This document shows positions 42,168 to 51,917 of a stretch of DNA of 64,000 nucleotides, piece after piece. Source of the DNA: Paludibacter sp. GTDB lineage: Bacteria > Bacteroidota > Bacteroidia > Bacteroidales > Paludibacteraceae. Positions within the stretch are counted from its first letter, which is position 1. Every line of letters starts with the position of its first letter. The notes beneath the pieces are model-generated. The model made no database searches. It worked only from the letters and a program-made list of their open reading frames with translations, and had not been told where the DNA came from. The position numbers were made by a program, and so were the translations under genes. The stretch is taken from contig JANJVQ010000032.1 in assembly GCA_024710005.1 (NCBI GenBank), positions 45,197 to 109,196 of the forward strand, in the 5' to 3' direction.

Positions 42168-45152
42168 ATGTACAGGAATATCAAACAATTATATTTTAAA
42201 GACACTTCTTTTGCTGATTTGATGAAGCATCGTATTTACAACATCCTGCTCTATGCAAGTAAATACGATTCCTTTATGCTGGAAGAAGACGGCCGGATCG
42301 ACGAACAGATTTTCAATGAATATACAGCGCTTAACCTGCGGTATCCTCCACGGTTCACGTTGGTTTCAAACGAAAAAGATGCCAACAGAATGTTGAAAGA
42401 GCGGGATTTTGACGTGATCATTTCAATGCCGAGTGGCGACAGCATCAATCCTTTTGAATGGGCGAAAGATGTTAAAATGCATTACCCGAATATCCCCATC
42501 GTGGTACTGACACCTTTCTCCAAATCAGTTTCCAAAAGGATATCCAACGAAGATTTAAGCGCGATTGATTATGTTTTCAGTTGGCTCGGAAATCCCGATA
42601 TCCTGTTGGCAATTACCAAGATGTTGGAGGATAAGATGAATGTGAAAGAAGATGTGGCATCGGTGGGTGTACAGGTAATCCTGTTTGTGGAAGATTCCAT
42701 TCACTTCTATTCATCTATCCTGCCCCATCTTTATAAATGTGTATTTAAACAATCACTTTCGTTCATGACGGAAGCGTTGAACGAACATGAACAGATGTTG
42801 AGGATGCGGGGACGACCGAAAATACTCTTTGCCCGCACTTATGAAGAAGCCATTTCCATATACAATACATATAAGGATAACATGCTCGGGGTTATTGCTG
42901 ATGTCAGTTTCCAAAAAGAGGGTATTAAAGACAAACAGGCTGGAATAATTTTGTGTGAAGAAATCAGAAAGCAGGATAAATTTATCCCGCTGATTATACA
43001 GTCATCCGATGATAAAAACAAAGTGGAAGCCGAAAGGGTAAAAGCGGCCTTTATCAGCAAACACTCGCCAACCTTGCTGACCGAACTTCGCGACCGGATC
43101 AACCTGAACTTCGGATTCTCAGATTTTATCTTCAAAAATCCCAACACAGGAGAAGTGGAAGCACGGGTAAGAAACCTGCGGGATTTACAGGATGTTTTTT
43201 TTAACCTGAGCGATGAATGCCTGATGTATCACGTTACCCGCAACAACGTGTCCCGCTGGTTGTATTCAAGGGCCATGTTCCCATTGGCCGAATTCTTTAA
43301 AAACACGAATATTTATGATCCAGGCATTGAAGACCTGAATAAACTCCGTCAGGTGCTCTTCGGAGGCATTGTGAAATACCGAAAAATTAAAAATCGTGGC
43401 GTGGTGGCCGTTTTCCAGCGGGAAAGATTCGACCAGTACTCCAATTTTGCCCGTATCGGTGACGGCTCGATGGGTGGTAAAGGGCGCGGACTGGCTTTCA
43501 TCGACTCCATGATTAAACGGAATGAGAAGTTGCAACAGCATGACAACGTACAGATTGTGATTCCAAAAACCGTGGTCATTTGCACTGACATCTTCTCCGA
43601 GTTTATGGAAATGAACGATTTATATCCGATTGCCTTGTCGGATTTGCCGGATGAAGAAATCCTGAAACACTTTTTACATGCCCGACTGCCCAAAAAACTG
43701 ATTGCCGACCTCTATGCTTTTCTGGGTGTTATCAGTACGCCGGTTGCCGTAAGATCATCCAGTCTGCTCGAAGATTCGCATTATCAGCCATTTGCCGGCA
43801 TTTATTCAACCTATATGGTTCCTTACAACAAGGTGAGTCGCACCCAGACGCTTTCTCTGCTTACCGAAGCCATCAAAGCGGTCTATGCATCCGTGTATTT
43901 TCAGCAGAGCAAGCTCTACATGACAGCAACCAAAAATGTAATTGATGAAGAAAAAATGGCCATTGTCTTGCAGGAAACCTGTGGGAGTCAATACGACAAT
44001 CGCTTCTATCCTTCTTTCTCGGGAGTTGCCAAATCGCTGAATTATTACCCGATTGGTTCTGAAAGACCCGAAGATGGCATTGCCAATATTGCCCTTGGTC
44101 TGGGTAAATACATTGTGGACGGAGGAGTTACCCTGCGTTTTTCACCTGCATATCCGCATAATATCCTGCAAACCAGCAGTCTGGAATATGCCTTGCGGGA
44201 GACACAAACCTATTTCAATGCGCTTGACCTGAATAACATTCACTTTACTCCCCAGGTGGATGATGGCTTCAACCTGCTTAAAATCAATGTACAGGACGCA
44301 TTAAAAGACGGCACACTGAAATACATCGCTTCAACGTACGATGTGCAGGAGCAAATGATTTACGACGGCATTTACGAAGGAGGCCGGAAGATCATCACTT
44401 TCGCCAACATCCTGCAACATAATGTTTTTCCTTTAGCTGATATTTTAACTGATGTACTGAAAATTGCCCACAATGAAATGGGTCGCCCCATCGAAATTGA
44501 ATTCGCGGTAAATTTAGATTATTCAGAAAATAAACAGCATACCTTTTATTTTCTGCAAATCAGACCGATAGTTGATTCCAATGAAAACATCAACGAAGAT
44601 ATCGGCAAGATACAGGAGGAAGATACTATCATCAGCAGCAACAGCGTACTGGGACACGGCATTACCAGCGATGTATATGACATCGTTTATGTTAAGCCCG
44701 AAGCCTTTAACGCCTCTAAGAATCAGCTGATCATGTATGACATCGAAAAACTGAATAAAAGAATGATCGCCGAAAACAGGCATTACGTACTGGTGGGTCC
44801 CGGTCGTTGGGGTTCCAGCGATCCCTGGTTAGGCATTCCGGTGAAATGGCCACACATCAGCAACGCCATGCTCATCGTTGAATCAGGATTATCGAACTAC
44901 AGGATAGAACCGAGTCAGGGCACCCATTTCTTCCAAAACCTGACTTCTTTCGGGGTTTCCTATTTCACCATCAACCCTTTTAACAAGGAAGGTTCCTTCG
45001 ACATTGATTTTCTGAATGCACAGGAGGCCATTTATGAAAGTGAGTATGTGAGACAAGTTCGATTCGATAATCCCATCATCATCAAGTCGGATGGACGGAA
45101 AAATATCGGTGTTGTTATGAAACCGGCTGACACGTTAAACTTGGTTGAATAA
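42168..45152 (+). CDS. PEP/pyruvate-binding (PPDK N-terminal) protein with receiver-like N-terminal domains
   Basis: Protein of 994 residues. The N-terminal part has two receiver-like folds: residues about 10-165 (FDVIISMPSGDSINPFEWA, IPIVVLTPFSKS) and about 165-330 (VILFVEDSIHFYSSILPHLY, MLGVIADVSFQKEG, FIPLIIQSSDD, AAFISKHSP). The second keeps an Asp pair and a possible phospho-acceptor Asp in IADVSF. From about 435 comes the pyruvate-phosphate-dikinase ATP-grasp domain (GSMGGKGRGLAFI, VAVRSSSLLEDSHYQPFAGIYSTYM, then FYFLQIRPIV near 800) and a C-terminal region with LVGPGRWGSSDPWLGIPVKW. The swivelling His and PEP-binding domains of true PEP synthase are missing. The reaction is unknown. 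Confidence 0.8.
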   Translation: MYRNIKQLYFKDTSFADLMKHRIYNILLYASKYDSFMLEEDGRIDEQIFNEYTALNLRYPPRFTLVSNEKDANRMLKERDFDVIISMPSGDSINPFEWAKDVKMHYPNIPIVVLTPFSKSVSKRISNEDLSAIDYVFSWLGNPDILLAITKMLEDKMNVKEDVASVGVQVILFVEDSIHFYSSILPHLYKCVFKQSLSFMTEALNEHEQMLRMRGRPKILFARTYEEAISIYNTYKDNMLGVIADVSFQKEGIKDKQAGIILCEEIRKQDKFIPLIIQSSDDKNKVEAERVKAAFISKHSPTLLTELRDRINLNFGFSDFIFKNPNTGEVEARVRNLRDLQDVFFNLSDECLMYHVTRNNVSRWLYSRAMFPLAEFFKNTNIYDPGIEDLNKLRQVLFGGIVKYRKIKNRGVVAVFQRERFDQYSNFARIGDGSMGGKGRGLAFIDSMIKRNEKLQQHDNVQIVIPKTVVICTDIFSEFMEMNDLYPIALSDLPDEEILKHFLHARLPKKLIADLYAFLGVISTPVAVRSSSLLEDSHYQPFAGIYSTYMVPYNKVSRTQTLSLLTEAIKAVYASVYFQQSKLYMTATKNVIDEEKMAIVLQETCGSQYDNRFYPSFSGVAKSLNYYPIGSERPEDGIANIALGLGKYIVDGGVTLRFSPAYPHNILQTSSLEYALRETQTYFNALDLNNIHFTPQVDDGFNLLKINVQDALKDGTLKYIASTYDVQEQMIYDGIYEGGRKIITFANILQHNVFPLADILTDVLKIAHNEMGRPIEIEFAVNLDYSENKQHTFYFLQIRPIVDSNENINEDIGKIQEEDTIISSNSVLGHGITSDVYDIVYVKPEAFNASKNQLIMYDIEKLNKRMIAENRHYVLVGPGRWGSSDPWLGIPVKWPHISNAMLIVESGLSNYRIEPSQGTHFFQNLTSFGVSYFTINPFNKEGSFDIDFLNAQEAIYESEYVRQVRFDNPIIIKSDGRKNIGVVMKPADTLNLVE

Positions 45153-45154
45153 AT

Positions 45155-45185
45155 ATTGTATATTCAAACAAGTTTATTATTTTTG
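45155..45185 (+). promoter_or_regulatory. Promoter of the peptide transporter gene
   Basis: ATTG (45155-45158), 19 bp, TATTTTTG (45178-45185), 41 bp before the ATG at 45227. Confidence 0.6.
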
Positions 45186-45226
45186 CACCTGCTTTTCGAA
45201 AAAGCGTTAAATAAAATCTGAAAATA

Positions 45227-46612
45227 ATGACAAAAGGTAAAAAAAGAACGGGTCATCCCAAAGGCCTGTATTTATTGTTCTTAACTGAGATGTGGGAACG
45301 TTTCAGTTATTACGGGATGCGGGGTATCCTGATTCTTTATCTGACAAAAACTTATTTGGAAGGTGGACTCAACATCAGCGCCCAAAACGCGAGTTTAATA
45401 TATGGTTTCTTTACCGGATTCGTATATTTCACACCATTGATTGGTGGTTGGATTGCCGACAAATGGATAGGTCAGCGACACGCCATCACCATCGGTGGTA
45501 TTACCATGATGCTCGGACAGTTGGCATTGTTTGCCGTTAACACACACGCCGGACTATTTACCGGTCTGGGATTATTAATCATAGGAAACGGATTTTTCAA
45601 ACCCAACATCTCTACATTGGTTGGTGGATTGTATGAAGAAGGTGACGAAAGAAGGGATTCTGCTTTCTCCATTTTCTACATGGGTATCAACTTAGGCGCT
45701 TTTATGGCTCCATTAGTAGTAGGGTTTCTCACCGATAATTTATTTGCAGGCACTGTTACCAGTGATACCGGAGAAGTAATTATCAGCTACGGTTACCGTT
45801 ACGGATTCCTCGCTGCTGCTATTGGCATGTTCCTTGGACAAATATTCTTCAACACACTCGCTCAAAAATACCTGGGCAACATAGGAAAACGACCGGGTTC
45901 ATTACAGGCATCAGCCATCAACCTCGAAGCGCCTGTTGACACGAAGCAACCACTTACAAAAGAAGAAAGGCAACGTATCACCGTTATTTTCGTGCTCTTT
46001 GTGTTTGCCATTTTCTTCTGGGCAGGATTCGAACAGGCTGGTTCATCTTTGAGTCTATACACTGATAAGTATGTCGACCGCGTGGTATTTGGCTATGAAA
46101 TCCCGACCGCGTGGTTCCAGTCTGTAAACCCCTTGTTTATCGTATTGCTTGCTCCGCTCTTTGGTATGTTCTGGGTTTCCAAAACCGGTAAAAAACTGAC
46201 AACTCCCATCAAAATGGGTCTTGGGATGGTTATCCTCGGTGTTGGTTTCTTCTTCATGCTGGGTGCTGTTGCCGAAAGAGGTGGAGATACGGAAGACATC
46301 AGTATTAAAGCCAGTCTGATTTGGTTGGTTCTTACCTATCTGGTTCACACGCTCGGAGAATTGTGTTTGTCACCGGTTGGCTTGTCGGTTGTTACGAAAC
46401 TTTCACCTCCCAAATTGGCTTCTGTGCTGATGGGTGTTTGGTTGCTTTCATCGTTTGTGGCAAACATTGTGGGTGGCTTCTTAGCATCATCAGTAGAATC
46501 GATGGGTGCAGGAAAGATATTCCTTTATGTGGCACTTTTCGTCATTGTTTGTGGTATCATCCTGATTACCCTCAACAAAAAACTCTTACGCATGATGCAC
46601 GGAGTGAGATAA
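45227..46612 (+). CDS. Proton-dependent oligopeptide transporter, POT/PTR family
   Basis: Major-facilitator membrane protein of 461 residues that imports di- and tripeptides with protons. It opens with LFLTEMWERFSYYGMRGILILYL, which contains the ExxERFxYY proton/peptide motif. PTR2 signatures GGWIADKWIGQRHAI (about residue 76) and FYMGINLGAFMAPLVVGFL (about 150) follow, and there are about twelve or more hydrophobic segments. Peptide uptake suits a fermentative, proteolytic life. Its last 27 bases overlap the 3' end of the convergent ABC ATPase gene. Confidence 0.95.
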   Translation: MTKGKKRTGHPKGLYLLFLTEMWERFSYYGMRGILILYLTKTYLEGGLNISAQNASLIYGFFTGFVYFTPLIGGWIADKWIGQRHAITIGGITMMLGQLALFAVNTHAGLFTGLGLLIIGNGFFKPNISTLVGGLYEEGDERRDSAFSIFYMGINLGAFMAPLVVGFLTDNLFAGTVTSDTGEVIISYGYRYGFLAAAIGMFLGQIFFNTLAQKYLGNIGKRPGSLQASAINLEAPVDTKQPLTKEERQRITVIFVLFVFAIFFWAGFEQAGSSLSLYTDKYVDRVVFGYEIPTAWFQSVNPLFIVLLAPLFGMFWVSKTGKKLTTPIKMGLGMVILGVGFFFMLGAVAERGGDTEDISIKASLIWLVLTYLVHTLGELCLSPVGLSVVTKLSPPKLASVLMGVWLLSSFVANIVGGFLASSVESMGAGKIFLYVALFVIVCGIILITLNKKLLRMMHGVR

Positions 46613-47569
46613 AGCAGATAAGAGTTTTTCTATTGAATCATACTTATTATCCCCTATCATCCAGCAATTGTTTTCAATGACAATTGCTGGATTTGCTTTT
46701 TCTACCGCCGCATATCCGGCTCTTGCCAGGGCGCGTAACGTCCAGTACATCCTGGTCTTATCTCCCTGCAACGACACCTGTTTATCCAATTTATAATTCA
46801 TGGAAAAATTCCCGTTGGTGGGATTAAAAACATAGTTATCACTTCTGAAGGCTTCATTAAAACGACCATTCAACACCAAATCTTCCGGCACTCCGATTTC
46901 AACACCTTTGTCTGCAGTCATTAACCAAACCCTGTCGGCTGCCTGCAAAGCCATATCCAACTCATGGGTCGAAATGATAACTGTTTTTCCGGTTTCGTGT
47001 GCCAGTTTGTGCAACAGTAACATGATTTCCACCCGGTTAGGCAGGTCAAGGTGCGCAGTAGGCTCATCCAGTATAATGATGGGTGTATCCTGCACAAAAG
47101 CCTTGGCAATCATCACCCTTTGCTTTTCTCCGTCCGACAATTCCGAAATCAGTTTATCAGCTTTATTTTCAAGATGAACCATAAAAATGGCCTTTTGTAC
47201 CTGTGCCTGGGTCTCCTCATTCACACTTCCCCACCAATTGGTATGCGGATGTCGGCCCATAGCAACGATTGACTTCACAGTGGCGTTTTCAATATCAATC
47301 CGGTCAGTCAACACCAGCGATATCAGCAAAGCCCTTTCCTTGGTAGAAATTTTCTGAATATCAACACCATTGATTACTGATTTTCCGGATAAAGGCTGCT
47401 GTAAACCGGCTAAAGTCCGCAACAAGGTACTCTTCCCGCTTCCATTTGGACCGATGAGACAAACCATTTCACCTGATTTTACAACCAGATTCAAATCCGA
47501 CTGAATAACCGTGTGAATCTTTCGATGGGTATAACCAATTGTCAGCGAAGAAGTTTTGAGGATAGTCAT
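46586..47569 (-). CDS. ABC transporter ATP-binding protein (FecE/BtuD-like) with C-terminal extension
   Basis: Cytoplasmic ATPase of 327 residues. Walker A GPNGSGKSTLLRTL (about residue 39), Q-loop region, signature LSDGEKQRVMIAKAF (about 143), Walker B IIILDEPTAHLD and the switch His in VIISTHELDMAL fit the iron-siderophore/cobalamin importer class. Beyond the usual 250-residue domain is an extra segment of about 80 residues (YVFNPTNGNFSMNYKL … RMYWTLRALARAGYAAV … DNKYDSIEKLLSAL) of unknown role. No permease or binding protein lies beside it. It runs away from ftsK and overlaps the peptide transporter gene tail-to-tail by 27 bp. Confidence 0.88.
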   Translation of the reverse strand: MTILKTSSLTIGYTHRKIHTVIQSDLNLVVKSGEMVCLIGPNGSGKSTLLRTLAGLQQPLSGKSVINGVDIQKISTKERALLISLVLTDRIDIENATVKSIVAMGRHPHTNWWGSVNEETQAQVQKAIFMVHLENKADKLISELSDGEKQRVMIAKAFVQDTPIIILDEPTAHLDLPNRVEIMLLLHKLAHETGKTVIISTHELDMALQAADRVWLMTADKGVEIGVPEDLVLNGRFNEAFRSDNYVFNPTNGNFSMNYKLDKQVSLQGDKTRMYWTLRALARAGYAAVEKANPAIVIENNCWMIGDNKYDSIEKLLSALSHSVHHA

Positions 47570-47652
47570 AACGTGCCGGATTGAAAATAATGCTTCAAAT
47601 AATTTTCTGTAAAATTATGTCAAATAAAACAATTTCTGCATCAATTTTTTGT

Positions 47653-47660
47653 TATTTTTG
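47653..47660 (+). promoter_or_regulatory. Putative -7 box of ftsK
   Basis: TATTTTTG, 37 bp before the ATG at 47698; no good TTTG at the -33 distance. Confidence 0.45.
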
Positions 47661-47697
47661 CAAATTATAAACACACAGCTATCGTAAATTTTGAATT

Positions 47698-50208
47698 ATG
47701 CCACCGAGGAAACCTGTCAGAGCCGCCATACAACCAAAAGAAGAAACCAAAACCATTCCTTTGAATGTATCCCCTAAGAAAAGTAAAAAGGGCAAAACAG
47801 CAAACAAAGCAGATGGTCCGGGCACCTGGAGTCAGATTGGCAGCTTCCTGTCAAGTGACCGATTGCGTTTTATCATCGGTTTAAGCCTCTTTTTCGTGCT
47901 GATATATTTTACCATCGGCATGATTTCTTATTTCTTTACCGGCGCTGAAGATCAAAGCAAGATGGAGCTTACTTTCAGCGAATTACACGGAGTAAGAAAA
48001 GACATTCAGAATATCACTTCATTCGGCGGAGCGCTTTTTGCACACCAAATCATCCATAAAAGCTTTGGAATCGGAGCATTTGCCATCCTCCTGTTTGCAG
48101 GTATATTATCGTTCAGGCTCATGAACAAACGTTTCTGTTCACTCTGGAAGGCCTTCTTTCACAGTGCTTTCTGGCTGATATGGCTATCGGTAACGCTTGG
48201 TTTTATTGATGTCTATTTCAAACCACAGATATTCTTTCTGCTTGGTGGTGAACATGGGGTTTATGTCAGCGAATGGCTCATTTCATACATTGGCGAACTG
48301 GGATTGCTGATGGCGGTTATCGGTTCTTTTTTGATATACAGCATCATTACCACAGCCAAAACCATTACATTCCTGCAAAATCTTTTTTCCGGTAAGAAAA
48401 AGGAAGCAATCGAAGAGGAAACCGAAGAGTTGGATGATGAGGAAGTTGATGAACCCAGTGTTGCCGTTGGGACTGAAATAGTACCGGAAGACTGGATTCA
48501 GAACAAAATAAATGAAGAAGATGCTTTACATGTGGACGATGATGAAGATGAAACACCTGTAAAAACCGCTGCCGATGATGTGGCTTTCGAAATCGAGAAG
48601 CCTCAGAATGTGGAAGAAAACAAACCGGTCGACATCGCAGAAACTCACAACAACGAAGAGAATGACGATCCGTTTTATAACCTGGAAAAGTTAGGAAAAT
48701 ATGATCCGACACTCGATTTGTCAAGATATAAATTCCCGACACTCGATTTGCTGAAGGTCTATGGCACCGATAATGAAACACAAATCGACATGAAGGAACA
48801 GAATGCGAATAAAGAGCGTATCACAACCACCCTTCAAAACTACGGAATCGAAATCAAAACTATCAAGGCGACAGTAGGTCCGACCATCACCCTGTACGAA
48901 ATTGTACCGAAGGATGGTGTCCGGATTTCGAAAATCCGCAACTTAGAATACGACATCATGTTGAGTCTGGCTGCCACCGGCATCCGTATCATCGCTCCCA
49001 TACCGGGCAAAGGTACCATTGGTATCGAAGTGCCTAATGCCGACCCGCAGGTTGTTTCAATGCATTCGGTAATCGCCTCGAAAAAGTTTCAGGAGTCAAA
49101 ATTTGAATTGCCGATTGCTTTCGGAAGAACGATTACCAACGAAATCTTTATGGTCGATCTGGCTAAGATGCCTCACTTGCTGGTGGCCGGTGCAACTGGT
49201 CAGGGTAAGTCGGTCGGACTGAATGCCATCATCACCTCATTGTTATATAAGAAACATCCGTCAGTATTAAAGTTTGTTTTGATTGACCCAAAAAAGGTTG
49301 AGTTCAACATTTACGGCGACATCGAAAAACACTATCTGGCTAAGTTACCCGATGGTGAAGACGCCATCATTACCGACACCACGAAAGTAGTGGAAACCCT
49401 GAGTTCCCTGTGTCGCGAGATGGACGACCGCTACGACCTGCTTAAGAAAGCACATGTGCGTAACATTAAGGAATACAACGAGAAATTCATCAATCGCCAA
49501 CTGAATCCGGAGAAAGGACATAAATTCCTACCTTATATTGTGGTGATTGTAGACGAGTTTGGTGATTTGATTATGACAGCCGGCAAGGAAGTGGAACTCC
49601 CGATTGCCCGTATTGCCCAGCTGGCGCGCGCCATTGGTATCCACATGATTATTGCCACCCAACGTCCTTCCGTGAACATCATCACCGGGGTCATCAAGGC
49701 TAACTTCCCGGCCAGGGTAGCTTTCCGGGTATCTTCGATGATCGACTCCCGCACCATTATTGATGGCCCGGGCGCCAATCAGTTAGTCGGACGCGGAGAT
49801 ATGCTCTTTACCTCCGGCAATGAACTTATCCGCGTGCAGTGCGCTTTCGTGGATACACCCGAAGTTGAGAACATAGTGCACCACATTGGTGGACAACAAG
49901 GTTATCCTTCGGCATTCTACCTGCCCGAATATGTTGGTGCTGAAGGCGAAGGACTCGATATGAGCAGTGTCGACCTCAGCAAACGCGACCCACTGTTTGA
50001 AGAGGCTGCCCGTTTGATTGTCAGCTCGCAACAAGGCTCCACATCCAACATCCAGCGTAAATTTTCAATCGGATATAACCGGGCCGGACGAATTGTCGAT
50101 CAATTAGAGGTGGCCGGGATTATCGGTCCGAACGAAGGCAGTAAAGCGCGACAGGTACTCGTGATGGACGAATACCATTTGGAACAGATTTTGAAACAAC
50201 TGCACTGA
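47698..50208 (+). CDS. ftsK: DNA translocase FtsK
   Basis: Septum-located hexameric DNA pump that clears chromosome ends at division, 836 residues. The N-terminus is basic, then come four membrane segments (about 53-78, 115-142, 150-175, 200-225). A Glu/Asp-rich linker (about 235-320) follows, then the motor with Walker A VAGATGQGKSVGLNAII (about residue 496) and Walker B YIVVIVDEFGDLI (about 618). The gamma winged helix closes the protein (DPLFEEAARLIVSSQQGSTS … IQRKFSIGYNRAGRIVDQLE) and reads KOPS-type polarity sites. It heads a rightward group with the LolA-like gene and trxB. Confidence 0.97.
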   Translation: MPPRKPVRAAIQPKEETKTIPLNVSPKKSKKGKTANKADGPGTWSQIGSFLSSDRLRFIIGLSLFFVLIYFTIGMISYFFTGAEDQSKMELTFSELHGVRKDIQNITSFGGALFAHQIIHKSFGIGAFAILLFAGILSFRLMNKRFCSLWKAFFHSAFWLIWLSVTLGFIDVYFKPQIFFLLGGEHGVYVSEWLISYIGELGLLMAVIGSFLIYSIITTAKTITFLQNLFSGKKKEAIEEETEELDDEEVDEPSVAVGTEIVPEDWIQNKINEEDALHVDDDEDETPVKTAADDVAFEIEKPQNVEENKPVDIAETHNNEENDDPFYNLEKLGKYDPTLDLSRYKFPTLDLLKVYGTDNETQIDMKEQNANKERITTTLQNYGIEIKTIKATVGPTITLYEIVPKDGVRISKIRNLEYDIMLSLAATGIRIIAPIPGKGTIGIEVPNADPQVVSMHSVIASKKFQESKFELPIAFGRTITNEIFMVDLAKMPHLLVAGATGQGKSVGLNAIITSLLYKKHPSVLKFVLIDPKKVEFNIYGDIEKHYLAKLPDGEDAIITDTTKVVETLSSLCREMDDRYDLLKKAHVRNIKEYNEKFINRQLNPEKGHKFLPYIVVIVDEFGDLIMTAGKEVELPIARIAQLARAIGIHMIIATQRPSVNIITGVIKANFPARVAFRVSSMIDSRTIIDGPGANQLVGRGDMLFTSGNELIRVQCAFVDTPEVENIVHHIGGQQGYPSAFYLPEYVGAEGEGLDMSSVDLSKRDPLFEEAARLIVSSQQGSTSNIQRKFSIGYNRAGRIVDQLEVAGIIGPNEGSKARQVLVMDEYHLEQILKQLH

Positions 50209-50233
50209 TTTTAAAAACATACAGGTTGAACTG

Positions 50234-50869
50234 ATGATAAAATACACTCTTTCTATATTTCTATTCATAAATTCGATTTTCGTTATAAACGCCCAGCATA
50301 ATACTGATGCAGAGCGAATTATAAATAAATTTACAGAATCATTCCGCACCCGGGCAGTCCGTTCGGAATTTACACTGAAGATTTCAGAGAAAAATGGTGT
50401 AAATTCGCAGCAAATTTCAGGATTGATTGTTTTGAACGCAAACCGGTTTTTCCTGAAAACAGATGAGTTGACCGTGTGGTTTGATGGTAAAACCCAGTGG
50501 GCATATTTGGAAAGCAGCGATGAAGTAAATATAACTGAGCCTACTGCTGAGGAACTTGCAGCCACCAATCCGGTTGCTATTATTTCAGCATTTAAATCGG
50601 TCAGTAGAATTCAGTTCAGCAAACTGAAAAGCCAGACCAACCACATCATCGAACTCATCCCAACAAATAAAAAAGCAGATTTTTCGAAAGTAGAAATTCA
50701 CTTGAACAAGACATCCGGGAATTTACATGCTATCAAAATAGATTACACAAACGGATTGAAAAATGAGTTGACTTTCAAAAGTTATCAAAAAGATGTATCC
50801 GTCAACCCGAATATGTTTGTTTTTGATAAAACTAAGTACAAGGGGGCGGTGATGAATGACTTAAGATAA
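50234..50869 (+). CDS. LolA-like outer-membrane lipoprotein carrier protein
   Basis: Periplasmic protein of 211 residues with a signal peptide (MIKYTLSIFLFINSIFVINA, then QHNTDA). The mature part has the LolA pattern: FTESFRTRAVRSEFTLKIS, GLIVLNANRFFLKTDELTVWFDGKTQWAY, and SVNPNMFVFDKTKYKGAVMNDLR at the end. It should bind lipidated proteins and ferry them from LolCDE to the outer membrane. It starts 25 bp after ftsK. The stop is immediately followed by a heptamer array. Confidence 0.85.
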   Translation: MIKYTLSIFLFINSIFVINAQHNTDAERIINKFTESFRTRAVRSEFTLKISEKNGVNSQQISGLIVLNANRFFLKTDELTVWFDGKTQWAYLESSDEVNITEPTAEELAATNPVAIISAFKSVSRIQFSKLKSQTNHIIELIPTNKKADFSKVEIHLNKTSGNLHAIKIDYTNGLKNELTFKSYQKDVSVNPNMFVFDKTKYKGAVMNDLR

Positions 50870-50931
50870 GCGGAAAGCTGGAAAGTAAAAGCGAATAACT
50901 AATAGCGAAGAGCGGAAAACGGAAAGCTAAT
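50869..50931. repeat. Heptamer arrays after the LolA-like gene
   Basis: AGCGGAA overlaps the last base of the stop codon (50869-50875). A less regular stretch follows, then AGCGAAT, AACTAAT, AGCGAAG, AGCGGAA, AACGGAA, AGCTAAT in phase at 50890-50931. CAGACAT, TAGACTT, TAGACAA heptamers follow at 50937-50957. Confidence 0.8.
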
Positions 50932-50974
50932 AACATCAGACATTAGACTTTAGACAATAATAAAACAAAAAGAT

Positions 50975-51916
50975 ATGACAGAAAAAGTACGATGCCTGAT
51001 CATCGGATCAGGTCCGGCAGGATACACTGCCGCCATTTATGCTTCACGGGCGAATTTAGCGCCGGTATTATATGAAGGTATGCAGCCTGGTGGTCAGCTG
51101 ACCACCACAACCGAAGTGGAAAACTTTCCCGGATATCCGGAAGGAACTACCGGTCCGGAATTGATGGCTGACTTGCGCAGGCAGGCAGAGCGTTTTGGCG
51201 CCGACATCCGTTACGGTCACGTTACCGCGACCGATTTGTCACAAGCTCCATACAAAGTAACTGTTGACGGAGAGAAAGTGATTGAAACCGACACCATTAT
51301 TATTTCAACCGGTGCTACGGCGAAATACCTCGGCTTACCTGATGAAACCAAATATGCTGGCTCAGGCGTATCGGCCTGTGCAACCTGCGATGGTTTCTTC
51401 TACCGCAAGATGAAGGTTGCCGTTGTGGGAGGAGGTGATACCGCTTGTGAGGAAGCTATTTATTTAGCCGGATTAGCTGAAAAGGTTTTCCTGATTGTTC
51501 GCAAGCCTTTCTTACGCGCTTCGAAGATCATGCAGGACAGGGTATTTAAGAACCCCAAAATTGAAGTTTTATTCGAGCATGAAACACTCGGACTAACCGG
51601 TGACAAAGTGGTACAGGGTGCTAATTTAGTTAAACGCCGTGGTCAGGCTGATGAAGAGCAGGTACATATCGAAATCGATGGGTTCTTCTTGGCCATCGGT
51701 CACAAACCGAACTCGGACATTTTCAAACCCTGGGTGGAAACCGATGAGGTTGGATACATCAAAACCATTCCCGGAACACCCAGAACCAATGTACCAGGTG
51801 TATTTGCTGCCGGCGATGTAGCCGACCCGCATTACCGTCAGGCTATCACCGCTGCCGGAACCGGATGCCAGGCTGCGATTGAGGTAGAAAGGTATTTGTC
51901 GGAGAAGGGACTTTAA
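50975..51916 (+). CDS. trxB: Thioredoxin-disulfide reductase
   Basis: Flavoenzyme of 313 residues that reduces thioredoxin with NADPH. FAD motif IIGSGPAGYTAAIYASRA is at residue 10, the redox-active pair in SACATCDGFFY (about 135), the NADPH Rossmann motif VAVVGGGDTACEEA (about 149), and the C-terminal FAD contact VFAAGDVADPHYRQAITAAGTGC (about 270). Length and order are standard. Its TAA is followed 1 base later by a heptamer array and then an 18-bp hairpin. Confidence 0.97.
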   Translation: MTEKVRCLIIGSGPAGYTAAIYASRANLAPVLYEGMQPGGQLTTTTEVENFPGYPEGTTGPELMADLRRQAERFGADIRYGHVTATDLSQAPYKVTVDGEKVIETDTIIISTGATAKYLGLPDETKYAGSGVSACATCDGFFYRKMKVAVVGGGDTACEEAIYLAGLAEKVFLIVRKPFLRASKIMQDRVFKNPKIEVLFEHETLGLTGDKVVQGANLVKRRGQADEEQVHIEIDGFFLAIGHKPNSDIFKPWVETDEVGYIKTIPGTPRTNVPGVFAAGDVADPHYRQAITAAGTGCQAAIEVERYLSEKGL

Positions 51917-51917
51917 T

